A stretch of 64,000 nt of DNA from CAWARU01 sp963805795 (GTDB lineage Bacteria > Pseudomonadota > Gammaproteobacteria > UBA6186 > Azoamicaceae): contig CAWDVG010000001.1 of the NCBI GenBank assembly GCA_963805795.1, positions 868,001 through 932,000 on the forward strand. Direction: 5' to 3'. The notes beneath the pieces were generated by a model. That model ran no database searches. It had not been told where the DNA came from and was given only the letters and a program-made list of their open reading frames with translations. A program made the translations under genes and the position numbers. This document shows, in pieces, positions 46,494-53,619 of the stretch (positions are counted from its first letter, which is position 1; each line of letters begins with the position of its first letter).

Positions 46494-46637
46494 AATAGTC
46501 TATTCTTGAATAAGAGGAAAAAGTTTCATATGCTATTTTTCGCGAATGGAATTTGGATGTTTTGGAGATGGTAAGAACTTTATCTTTGACCTTGATCTTT
46601 ATGTAACATGACCTTTATCCAAGTAGAGTATGCATCT

Positions 46638-47081
46638 ATGACAGACATTAAAAAATCTTTGGTAGTGCCCTATACCTCGACACAAATGTATGACTTAGTC
46701 ACGAACTTAGAAAAATATCCCGAGTTTATTTCCTGGTGCAAGGGGGTAGAAATACACAGCCAAGCTCCCTATAAGATTAAGGCAAGTTTAAGGGCAGTAA
46801 AGTTGGGTATGGATTTTACCTTTCCCATTATCTACCAACTTGAACCTAATCAATCCATTAAAATATTTTTATTAAACAAAGGCCCATTTCGGAATATAGA
46901 AGCACTTTGGCGTTTTCAGATTGTGAACAATAACGCCACACAACTGGGTTTAGAAATACAATATGAGTTGTCCAATACCTTTTTGGGCTGGACATTAACC
47001 CCCCTCATTAAAAATGAGGTCAATCATATATTAAAGGATTTTTCTAAAAGAGCTGTGCAGATATACGGTCCAAAGGTGTAA
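46638..47081 (+). CDS. ratA: RatA/Coq10-like SRPBCC protein
   Basis: This is a 147-residue START-like (SRPBCC) protein of the RatA/COQ10 family: SLVVPYTSTQMYDLVTNLEK, YPEFISWCKGVEI, and GPFRNIEALWRF. COQ10 proteins bind ubiquinone and assist respiration; E. coli RatA was also reported to inhibit ribosome subunit joining, a role not firmly established. ATG 46638 matches the usual family start; an in-frame ATG at 46608 adds ten residues without a ribosome site. The usual neighbours (smpB, rnfH/ratB) are not next to it here. Confidence 0.88.
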   Translation: MTDIKKSLVVPYTSTQMYDLVTNLEKYPEFISWCKGVEIHSQAPYKIKASLRAVKLGMDFTFPIIYQLEPNQSIKIFLLNKGPFRNIEALWRFQIVNNNATQLGLEIQYELSNTFLGWTLTPLIKNEVNHILKDFSKRAVQIYGPKV

Positions 47082-47209
47082 CTTCTTTTTACAAGAGCCT
47101 GCATCATTTATTTTTTACTTTGTTATTTTCTGCAATAAAAGTTGAGTATTTTTTATAATTTTTCTATAAACATACTACTAAATACTAAGGCAATATTTAA
47201 ACAGTTAAA

Positions 47210-47244
47210 AAACGAGGGAATGCAGCGCTACAATTCCCTCGTTT
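47210..47244. terminator. Bidirectional stem-loop terminator candidate
   Basis: A perfect 12-bp stem AAACGAGGGAAT / ATTCCCTCGTTT encloses an 11-nt loop, flanked by A-runs on the left and ATTT on the right. It lies downstream of ratA on the plus strand and downstream of the 20-codon minus-strand gene, so it could serve both. Confidence 0.65.
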
Positions 47245-47333
47245 ATTTCCAAACCAGATTACTCTAGTTTGATATGGACTTTCGATTAAGAGTCACGATT
47301 TTTTATGTCATGAAATTCTTAATCTATTTCCAA

Positions 47334-47396
47334 TTATCTTTCTTGTGGATTTTGTGGTTTTTTTGGATTTTGTGGGGTTTGTTTTGATGGGTTCAT
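47334..47396 (-). CDS. 20-residue Pro/Gln/Asn/Lys-rich peptide
   Basis: A 20-codon reading frame encodes a peptide composed almost only of Asn, Pro, Gln, Lys and Ser, starting MNPSKQTPQN and repeating PQNPKKPQNP. GAGGAG lies 7 nt before the ATG, a strong ribosome site, and a stem-loop at 47210-47244 lies downstream. The internal periodicity and the ribosome site support a real small gene, but no homologue is known to me, and so short a frame could arise by chance. Confidence 0.5.
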   Translation of the reverse strand: MNPSKQTPQNPKKPQNPQER

Positions 47397-47635
47397 ATCA
47401 ATTCTCCTCATAATTTGTTTAACTCAAAACTTAGTATAGACGATTAAAATCGATTATTTTTGTTTTTTTGTAAATATTTATATGGGAAATTCAACGTTTT
47501 TATTTATTATGGTTATATATATCAAGCATATAAGGGCAAGTCTCGCCCTCATTGAACTCTTTTTTTTTTACATTCTCTAATTATTGTGTTACTGTTATAT
47601 CTACGGACTATGACCTGACTTTGGAGACCTTAAAT

Positions 47636-47929
47636 ATGAGTACCAGCAAAAATTCATCTTCCTTTTCTCAACTTAGCAATTCAGATAATAAACAAAAGTT
47701 GTTGAAAGGCTTGTATATTCTTTTATTTTTAGCCATTGGGTATATTTCTGTTATTGTCATCCTAATAGTCACACTATTGCAATTCATTTTAGATTTTATT
47801 ATGAAACGGCCTAATCAAAACCTCATGGATTTTTCAAAGAGTTTGTCTTCCTACAGCTACGAGGTTATTTCATACCTCACCTACGTATCCGACAAAAAAC
47901 CATTTCCCTTTAATCCTTGGCCGAAATAA
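47636..47929 (+). CDS. DUF4389 family membrane protein
   Basis: This protein of about 97 residues has one long hydrophobic segment (LLKGLYILLFLAIGYISVIV, continuing into an ILLVTLLQ-type stretch). It is followed by the DUF4389 pattern: RPNQNLMDFSKSLSSYSYEV, then YLTYVSDKKPFPFNPWP. ATG 47636 follows TTGGAG by about 10 nt; a longer in-frame start at 47552 has no ribosome site. Inner-membrane location; function unknown. A strong terminator follows at 48001-48044. Confidence 0.87.
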   Translation: MSTSKNSSSFSQLSNSDNKQKLLKGLYILLFLAIGYISVIVILIVTLLQFILDFIMKRPNQNLMDFSKSLSSYSYEVISYLTYVSDKKPFPFNPWPK

Positions 47930-48000
47930 TAGCGAATAATAGCGCTATAAATAAGGGTCCGAAGTCATAGGCTCAGCCATTACAAATTCTAAAATAAGAA

Positions 48001-48044
48001 CAACCTACTCCCTTTTCGCAAAGAGAGTAGGTTGTCTTTTTTAT
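48001..48044 (+). terminator. Rho-independent terminator
   Basis: A 9-bp stem AACCTACTC / GAGTAGGTT with a 14-nt loop is followed by GTCTTTTTTA. It terminates the DUF4389 gene. Confidence 0.85.
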
Positions 48045-48062
48045 ACTTCTATTTCGACACGA

Positions 48063-48341
48063 TTACCACCAGCCGAAAAATCCACCGCCGCAGCAAGATC
48101 TTTGGCAGCAGCTTGGAACATAACGGTAGCAGCATCGTACTGGAGCGCATGTTCTATAGCATACGGGTCTGCAGCAAGAAGTTCTGTAGCTGCAGCAGCT
48201 GCGATAGGTATGACAGCTGTGGTGATGCTTAACATGACAGGCACCATGATGACGGTGATGATGATGACGATGTGCGCTTGCTGGTACTGCAACCATACTT
48301 AAAGCTGCAAATGATAGCAAGGCTAATGCAAGTTTCTTCAT
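48063..48341 (-). CDS. Secreted His/Cys-rich small protein
   Basis: This 92-residue protein has a clear signal peptide (1-23, LALALLSFAALSMVAVPASA). The mature part of about 69 residues holds about 12 histidines clustered at its start (HRHHHHRHHGACHVKHHHSC) and 14 cysteines, many as CC pairs. It ends in Gly and aromatic residues (GGGFFGWW). AAGGAG lies 8 nt before ATG 48341. Composition suggests periplasmic metal binding or a disulfide-rich peptide; neither is shown. An overlapping frame at 48041-48292 lacks a ribosome site and signal and is not preferred. Confidence 0.8.
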   Translation of the reverse strand: MKKLALALLSFAALSMVAVPASAHRHHHHRHHGACHVKHHHSCHTYRSCCSYRTSCCRPVCYRTCAPVRCCYRYVPSCCQRSCCGGGFFGWW

Positions 48342-48546
48342 TTGAAGTACTCCTTATTTATTAAAATTTGTAACTCGGATGAATTACTACAAACTGGAGT
48401 ATAGACAGTTTTTTGACGGTTTTGTGTAAATGTTTGTTAATGTGCATTTGCATTATTACTTTTTCTTTGTTTTAAGACAATTTTTTATGGATAAATATAT
48501 TATTTTTTTTATTGAGTTTTTTGCTATTATTTTCGATATTTTGGCC

Positions 48547-49017
48547 TTATTTTAGACCAAACAGTACGCCTGTATTGCCACCCGCCCAACAACTATTACC
48601 AATACATTGATAGGTCTTACTGCAGAGCTCTTTAAAGATCACTTCATCGCGAATTTCAGTTTTCTCGTAATCTTTGGGTCGACAAAATTGTCCTTCATAT
48701 TGACCTTGAACACGAATCAAGCCTATGACATAAATCTCGGGTGACACAGTATAGACTCCTTTATCAGGATTGGTTGAATGACAAGATATATAACATCCAG
48801 GGTTTTTGAGTGAGATATTAGCAACAGGGATTAATTTTGCTCGATACCCTTTTGAGGGTACTACCAAAACATCTCCCTTCTGATTAACATAAATTCTTAG
48901 CCTACAGGGCAAAGGATCCCTAGCAAAGGCGTGAACCGCATATCCGCCAGACAACAAAAATAGAGCTAATACCATATAAAAAATAACATGGAGATTATTC
49001 ATTAATATTCTTTTCAT
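48547..49017 (-). CDS. Exported Cys-containing protein of unknown function
   Basis: This 156-residue protein has an N-terminal hydrophobic segment (about 9-33) that could be a signal peptide or anchor. The mature part has a beta-rich texture with paired cysteines (NPGCYISCHS, FCRPKD, ELCSKTYQCIGNSCWAGG). AAAGGA lies 7 nt before ATG 49017. I recognise no family. Periplasmic location is likely; function unknown. Confidence 0.65.
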   Translation of the reverse strand: MKRILMNNLHVIFYMVLALFLLSGGYAVHAFARDPLPCRLRIYVNQKGDVLVVPSKGYRAKLIPVANISLKNPGCYISCHSTNPDKGVYTVSPEIYVIGLIRVQGQYEGQFCRPKDYEKTEIRDEVIFKELCSKTYQCIGNSCWAGGNTGVLFGLK

Positions 49018-49231
49018 AATTTTGTCCTTTATAGGTGTTTACTTATACATCTTTAAGTTTAACAATATATTACTTTTTTTGTGTTCCAATAATATTTATT
49101 GGACCTGTTGATTTTTCTACTCAGTCTATTATAATACCTATTTTGATTGTGATATTATGGTGATATTCCAAGCGAGCTAGCTTTCTATATTTCGCTAGGC
49201 ATGAGGTCCACTTACATTTTATATAGAAATT

Positions 49232-49984
49232 ATGATGACCCATATGAATACAAATTGGCCCCCAGCTTATACCATCCGAAATTCAAATCGAGCTAAACAG
49301 GTTATTCTACAAATTTCTCCTAAAAAAGGGTTAGTTGTTATTGTTCCAGCACAACGTCGCCACCCCAAAATTGAAGAGCTGCTACAACAAAAACGACAAT
49401 GGATTCAAAAAAATCTTTCGCATCTTCAAATGAACCAAGAACGTCTTGCTCCGACTTTTATGGCACCCTCTTTATTACACCTATATGCTATTGATAAAAC
49501 TGTGAGATTTGATTATCAACAAACAGAGCATAAATTTTTTAAAATAACGCCTACCATGTCTTTACTTTCTGATTCTGAATTATCATATTTAGTTTCAGGT
49601 CCCATTGGGCAATCTTTGTTATTGATTAAAACCCTCAAACGTCTTTTAAAACAAATTGCACAAACTTATTTAACACCTTGGTTAGAAAGTTTAAGCTTGG
49701 AAATCCAGTTCCCTTTTCAATCTGTTTCCATTCGCAGCCAATCTACTCTTTGGGGTAGTTGTACTGCATCTAAAAAAATTAGCTTAAATGTGAAATTACT
49801 TTTTCTGCCTCGTATACTCACTCGCTATGTTTTACTACATGAGCTTTGTCATACTCAATATTTGAATCATTCAAAACGTTATTGGAATTTACTTAAGCGT
49901 TTTGATCCGGATTGCTTAACCCATAGAAAATTATTACGCAGGGCAGGACAATATTTGCCGCATTGGATCGAGGATTCTGAATAG
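49232..49984 (+). CDS. YgjP-like (DUF45) metallopeptidase
   Basis: This 250-residue protein is of the YgjP/DUF45 family. The signature block SQSTLWGSCTASKKISLN is followed by the zinc-binding LLHELCHTQYLNHSKRYW, then LLKRFDP. The HExxH plus a downstream histidine in NHS are as expected for this family. No signal peptide; cytosolic. YgjP-like proteins are presumed zinc peptidases with largely unknown substrates. It may start at ATG 49232, 49235 or 49244; no strong ribosome site distinguishes them. Confidence 0.9.
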   Translation: MMTHMNTNWPPAYTIRNSNRAKQVILQISPKKGLVVIVPAQRRHPKIEELLQQKRQWIQKNLSHLQMNQERLAPTFMAPSLLHLYAIDKTVRFDYQQTEHKFFKITPTMSLLSDSELSYLVSGPIGQSLLLIKTLKRLLKQIAQTYLTPWLESLSLEIQFPFQSVSIRSQSTLWGSCTASKKISLNVKLLFLPRILTRYVLLHELCHTQYLNHSKRYWNLLKRFDPDCLTHRKLLRRAGQYLPHWIEDSE

Positions 49985-50089
49985 AGTTTTATAACTTTAG
50001 AGTTCTAGAATTTTATTATTGCTTGACTTGTTCATCAGCAAATCTTAAGCTTAAATTTTAATATTCGAGTATTCTATGGAGGGATTGCT

Positions 50090-50812
50090 ATGTATTCTGG
50101 TACTGATTATTGTTTAACAGGGCCTAAAAGACCCAATTTGAACGTTTTATTATTGGGTATCAGTTTAACTGCTTTTCCCATCGTTGCATTTGCTAAAGAA
50201 ACAGTGATTACACCAGTTAAGGTGTCAACTCAACCGGTGGCGCCTGCTGTTCTTACTCCCATCATTACCCCTCCATCAGCCACTTCTGAAATGCCTAGTA
50301 TAGTTAATACATCAACTTCAACCCCTGCTCTACCCTCTAAAACCCCATCAACGGCTACCACAATAGATACTCAATTAACGGCTGCTGAAAAACAAAAAAT
50401 GATATTAGATTTTTTGAAAAATGCTGCAGCATACATTAAAGAGAATGGAAAAGAATCTTCCTTAGCTGAATTTAATAAAAAAAATGGTATTTTCACTAAA
50501 GATTCTTTATATGTTTTTGCTGTTAGCTATGATGGTGGTATCCTAGCGACTCAGGATTATGATCAAAAAATTCTAGGAACAAATCAATTAAATTTTAAAG
50601 ATGCGGATGGTGTTAATGTTATTCAAGGTTTCATCGAGAAGGCAAAATCAGGCGGTGGCTGGCTTCTTTATAAAACAGAAAATCCTACCAATAAAACTTT
50701 ACAATGCAAAAACAGCTATGTTATGCCTGCTAACGTTTCGGGTAATAGCGATTATTTAATTGGAGCTGGTTATTATTATCCCATATCATCTAAGACTGGA
50801 AAATGTGAGTAA
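50090..50812 (+). CDS. Secreted single-Cache-domain protein
   Basis: This 240-residue protein has an N-terminal hydrophobic segment (residues 18-37, ending AFA). A Thr/Pro/Ser-rich linker follows, and then a Cache domain at about 118-235: YVFAVSYDGGILATQDYDQK, NFKDADGVNVIQGFIEKAKS, GGGWLLYK and DYLIGAGYYYP. Cache domains sense small molecules outside the cytoplasm. Here there is no signalling output domain, so it is a stand-alone periplasmic ligand binder. GGAGGG lies about 8 nt before the ATG. The ligand is unknown. Confidence 0.82.
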   Translation: MYSGTDYCLTGPKRPNLNVLLLGISLTAFPIVAFAKETVITPVKVSTQPVAPAVLTPIITPPSATSEMPSIVNTSTSTPALPSKTPSTATTIDTQLTAAEKQKMILDFLKNAAAYIKENGKESSLAEFNKKNGIFTKDSLYVFAVSYDGGILATQDYDQKILGTNQLNFKDADGVNVIQGFIEKAKSGGGWLLYKTENPTNKTLQCKNSYVMPANVSGNSDYLIGAGYYYPISSKTGKCE

Positions 50813-50813
50813 C

Positions 50814-50836
50814 CGTTCACGCCCTATCCTAGAACG
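50814..50836. repeat. CGTTC-N13-GAACG interrupted palindrome, copy 3
   Basis: CGTTC (50814-50818), 13 nt and GAACG (50832-50836) lie in the 29-bp convergent gap between the Cache-protein gene and umuC. Read on the minus strand the spacer is TAGGATAGGGCGT, close to the spacers of copies 1 and 2. Confidence 0.65.
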
Positions 50837-50841
50837 AAATT

Positions 50842-52128
50842 TTATTGAATTCGGATAAGTTCATCCCAACAAGTGGTATACGCTGGGCTACGTCGCCCGC
50901 CTAGCTTATACCAATGTCGCCCAAAACCCTCCATCCCGTAACGTAAAGTACCACTTCCCATCCGATCATTAATTTGATCTAAAGTGCTCATTAGTTTTTC
51001 GCTTTGTTTGCTTTTCTCCACATTAAAAAGATCCAGTTGCAGATGATTTTTATTGATCAAATCCAACAAAATAACACCTGCCTTATGATAGCGAAATCCG
51101 GGTTGGTATATTTGTTCTAGTCCTTGTTTTGCATAAGAGAGTAATTCTGCAGTGTTATCGCTGGCTGTTTCCAAGGTTAAAGTGCAGCTATTTTTATATT
51201 GATCATCTGTATTACTAAAATGATTGGTGCGGATAAAAACCATTAGGGTTTGTGCCAGTGAATTTTGTTTTCGTAATTTTTCGGAAGCTCGGCTAACATG
51301 GGCTGCGACAGCAGACATTAAGAGGGGTAGTTCTTTTATTTTTTGGTTAAAACTTCTAGAGACCATAATTTGCTTTTTGGCGCTCATTTCGTCGCAGACT
51401 TCAATGCAAGATATACCGCGAAGTTCTAGAACAATTTGTTCTAATATGACATTAAATTTACGTTGGATCCATCGGTTATCTGTTTCTTTTAATTGTGCCG
51501 CCGTTTTTATATTCATATCTTGTAATTTGGCGGCCCATTTTGAACCAATCCCCCAAATATCTTGCACAGCAATTTGAGGAAGAATAGCATTTTGATAGCA
51601 AACATCGCTTATATTAACAACAGGACCTTTATTAGGCCATTTTTTGGCCACATGATTTGCAATCTTAGCCAGTGTTTTAGTCGGGGCAATTCCCACAGAA
51701 ACAGGCAATCCTAATAAGCGCTTTAATCTATGATGAATTTTAAGTCCCATTTGCGTTAACCGTTGTTTATTAAATCCTGAAAAATCCAAGAAAGCCTCAT
51801 CAATAGAATAGATTTCAATGCGCGGTAATAACTGCTGTAAAACACTCATAACGCGATCGGACATGTCCCCATATAAAGCATAATTTGAGGAAAAAACTTC
51901 AATGTTATGTTTTTGCACCAGTGGTTTAATTTCAAAAAAAGGCGCCCCCATGCGAATACCTAAAGCTTTTGATTCATTTGAACGAGCAACCACACAACCA
52001 TCGTTATTCGAAAGTACTAATACGGGTCGTTTTTCTAAGGCAGGCATAAAAACACGTTCACAGGAAACATAGAAATTATTGACGTCTACTAAGCCCACTT
52101 GAGCTTGAGGTATTGAAAGCTTCGTCAT
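50842..52128 (-). CDS. umuC: DNA polymerase V catalytic subunit UmuC
   Basis: This is a Y-family translesion DNA polymerase of 428 residues that copies damaged DNA in complex with cleaved UmuD. The N-terminal catalytic core carries VDVNNFYVSCERVF and YSIDEAFLDFSG with the catalytic acidic residues. Helix-hairpin-helix (VQDIWGIGSKWAAKL) and little-finger regions follow. Length is near E. coli UmuC (422). ATG 52128 overlaps the umuD stop as ATGA, indicating translational coupling; an upstream in-frame start at 52161 lies inside umuD. Confidence 0.95.
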   Translation of the reverse strand: MTKLSIPQAQVGLVDVNNFYVSCERVFMPALEKRPVLVLSNNDGCVVARSNESKALGIRMGAPFFEIKPLVQKHNIEVFSSNYALYGDMSDRVMSVLQQLLPRIEIYSIDEAFLDFSGFNKQRLTQMGLKIHHRLKRLLGLPVSVGIAPTKTLAKIANHVAKKWPNKGPVVNISDVCYQNAILPQIAVQDIWGIGSKWAAKLQDMNIKTAAQLKETDNRWIQRKFNVILEQIVLELRGISCIEVCDEMSAKKQIMVSRSFNQKIKELPLLMSAVAAHVSRASEKLRKQNSLAQTLMVFIRTNHFSNTDDQYKNSCTLTLETASDNTAELLSYAKQGLEQIYQPGFRYHKAGVILLDLINKNHLQLDLFNVEKSKQSEKLMSTLDQINDRMGSGTLRYGMEGFGRHWYKLGGRRSPAYTTCWDELIRIQ

Positions 52129-52667
52129 AGGGCATGAATAACATTGGTAACGACCCCCCATATGCTAAAATTCATTTCTTCCGTGATTTGAATGGAGGGA
52201 TACTGAACATTTTCAGCAAGTAATTTTAGGGTCCCTTTCCCAACTTCTAAACGTTTTACGGTAAGTTCACCGTTTACCACCGCAATGACAACCTTGCCAT
52301 TACTGGGTTTTAAAGAACGATCGACGACCAAAATATCATTCGGATAAATGCCAGCACCTAGCATAGATTCCCCTTCCACCCTCACAAAAAAGGTAGAAGC
52401 AGGGTGTTTAACCAAATGCTGGTTGAGATCGAGTTTGGCTTCAATATGATCATCTGCTGGGGAGGGAAAACCTGCGGCAACTCGGGTAGCATAGAGAGGA
52501 ATAGAGGCTTTCTCGTCTCTTTCTTGATAATAGGTTAATAAATCTTTTACTTGAGGCAAAAGACTACGGGGCACCCGTAGAGGTTCTGTAGGTTCTCGGT
52601 ATTTACCTGTCCCTTTCGGACGCCCCGAACCAGGCCGAAAGCCTCCTGACTTTGATTTTTTAAGCAT
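52125..52667 (-). CDS. umuD: UmuD-like S24 self-cleaving protein with basic N-terminal extension
   Basis: This is a 180-residue S24-family protein that autocleaves on RecA filaments to activate polymerase V. The cleavage site appears as RVAAGFP (Ala65-Gly66). Catalytic Ser101 is in GESMLG and Lys138 in ELTVKRL. The N-terminal part before the cleavage site is about 40 residues longer than in E. coli UmuD (139 total) and contains FRPGSGRPKGTGKY, an AT-hook-like basic motif. ATG 52667 has AGAGGAG upstream. I do not see a canonical LexA box in the upstream region. A large hairpin lies at 52723-52772. Confidence 0.92.
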   Translation of the reverse strand: MLKKSKSGGFRPGSGRPKGTGKYREPTEPLRVPRSLLPQVKDLLTYYQERDEKASIPLYATRVAAGFPSPADDHIEAKLDLNQHLVKHPASTFFVRVEGESMLGAGIYPNDILVVDRSLKPSNGKVVIAVVNGELTVKRLEVGKGTLKLLAENVQYPSIQITEEMNFSIWGVVTNVIHAL

Positions 52668-52722
52668 ATTTGCTTCTCCTCTAGGCCTTGAGCACATGTA
52701 CCACTTAGAGCATGAACCACTT

Positions 52723-52772
52723 AGGGCCAGTTGAGATTTCGCTAGGCTGAGGCAGAAATCTAAACTGGCCCT
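52723..52772. repeat. 18-bp inverted repeat upstream of umuD
   Basis: AGGGCCAGTTGAGATTTC (52723-52740) and GAAATCTAAACTGGCCCT (52755-52772) are complementary at 17 of 18 positions around a 14-nt loop. It lies 55-105 nt upstream of the umuD start. It could be an operator, an attenuator hairpin in the umuD leader or a mobile palindrome. Confidence 0.65.
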
Positions 52773-52987
52773 CAGGTTATTGTACAAGAATCAATTTCAG
52801 TATGACATACATTTCTATTGAATGCCAAGTGTTCTAAAGATTAATTATTATAAAGTCTACTAAAGTGGTTTGTTAGAAGTACTCACTACTCGTTAAGTCT
52901 TTTATTTTCGATGCAAAAGCAAGTCGTCATAAATTTTTGCTGTTTGACTTAAAATAAATATCCCGACTAAGATGGCCAAGTGAATGC

Positions 52988-53044
52988 ATACCCAAAGCAT
53001 TTTAAGTTGCAACAGAGTCGCCGCTTCAAATACGAAGGGTATAG
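52988..53044. repeat. MITE-like imperfect palindromic repeat, short copy
   Basis: This is a 57-bp element. The left end ATACCCAAAGCATTTTAAGT is an imperfect inverted match of the right end (complement CTATACCCTTCGTATTTGAA). It shares TACCCAAAGCATTT and GTTGC with the right half of the element at 20067-20193. It lies 43 nt upstream of the lipoprotein gene at 53087. Confidence 0.6.
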
Positions 53045-53086
53045 ATTTGAATATTTCTAATGACTAACTCAGTGGAGTAATAAAAT

Positions 53087-53566
53087 ATGCTAAAAAAGGC
53101 AATTTGTTTAATGCTTATGACCACTAGCCTATGTGGTTGTATGGATATGGGACCCAAACAAAGAGCAGGACAGTTAATGGGTGGTGTTGCAGGTGCGTTA
53201 ATCGGTTCACAAATTGGGCATGGCGATGGCAGACTCGCCAGTGTCGCTATTGGTACGTTGGCGGGTTCTGCATTCGGGGGGATGATTGGTGAAAAAATGG
53301 ATCGGGATGATAGGGCTTTAGCTCAAAGAACCATGATGAGTACTTTAGAACATGCACCTGATAACCAAGTACATAGTTGGAGAAACCCAAACACCAGACA
53401 TTCAGGTAATTTCCGGGTCACTTGCACCGAAGAATTACCAGAAGATAATTTAGTATGTCGGGATTATGTACATACTGTTATTATGGATGGCCGTCAAGAA
53501 AAAGTACATGGTAGAGCCTGCCGTGATATGCGTGATCGCCGCGGTGAATGGTTTGTAATGGATTAA
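53087..53566 (+). CDS. Glycine-zipper (17-kDa antigen-like) lipoprotein
   Basis: This is a 159-residue outer-membrane-type lipoprotein. The signal peptide ends in a lipobox-like SLCGC, with Cys18 as the probable lipidated residue. A glycine-zipper two-helix segment follows (GQLMGGVAGALIGSQIGHGD, GTLAGSAFGGMIGEKMDRDD), as in Rickettsia 17-kDa surface antigen and SlyB-like proteins. The C-terminal domain has three cysteines and the FRVTCTEELPEDNLVCRDY block typical of this group. Role in envelope integrity is inferred from the family. Confidence 0.9.
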   Translation: MLKKAICLMLMTTSLCGCMDMGPKQRAGQLMGGVAGALIGSQIGHGDGRLASVAIGTLAGSAFGGMIGEKMDRDDRALAQRTMMSTLEHAPDNQVHSWRNPNTRHSGNFRVTCTEELPEDNLVCRDYVHTVIMDGRQEKVHGRACRDMRDRRGEWFVMD

Positions 53567-53578
53567 TTAATCTTAGGA

Positions 53579-53607
53579 GATGGGGTCAGCAATCGCGCGA
53601 TCCCATC
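53579..53607. terminator. Stem-loop in convergent gap
   Basis: GATGGGGTC (53579-53587) pairs with GATCCCATC (53599-53607), one G-T wobble, with an 11-nt loop. It lies between the lipoprotein gene and the end of kdpD. No long T-run follows on either side, so it is a weak intrinsic terminator at best. Confidence 0.45.
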
Positions 53608-53619
53608 ATCCCTACTTAT

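Larger units (their letters stand above)
52668..53086. other. 419-bp intergenic region upstream of umuD
   Basis: No gene is visible in this divergent region between umuD and the glycine-zipper lipoprotein gene. It holds two direct copies of ACCACTTAG (52700 and 52716), a long inverted repeat (52723-52772) and the short MITE-like repeat (52988-53044). The promoters of both flanking genes should lie here, but I cannot place them with confidence. Confidence 0.5.

Noticed and set aside
48041..48292. An 83-codon minus-strand frame overlapping the His/Cys-rich gene
   Set aside because: It lacks a ribosome site and a signal peptide; the overlapping frame has both and is much more plausible.
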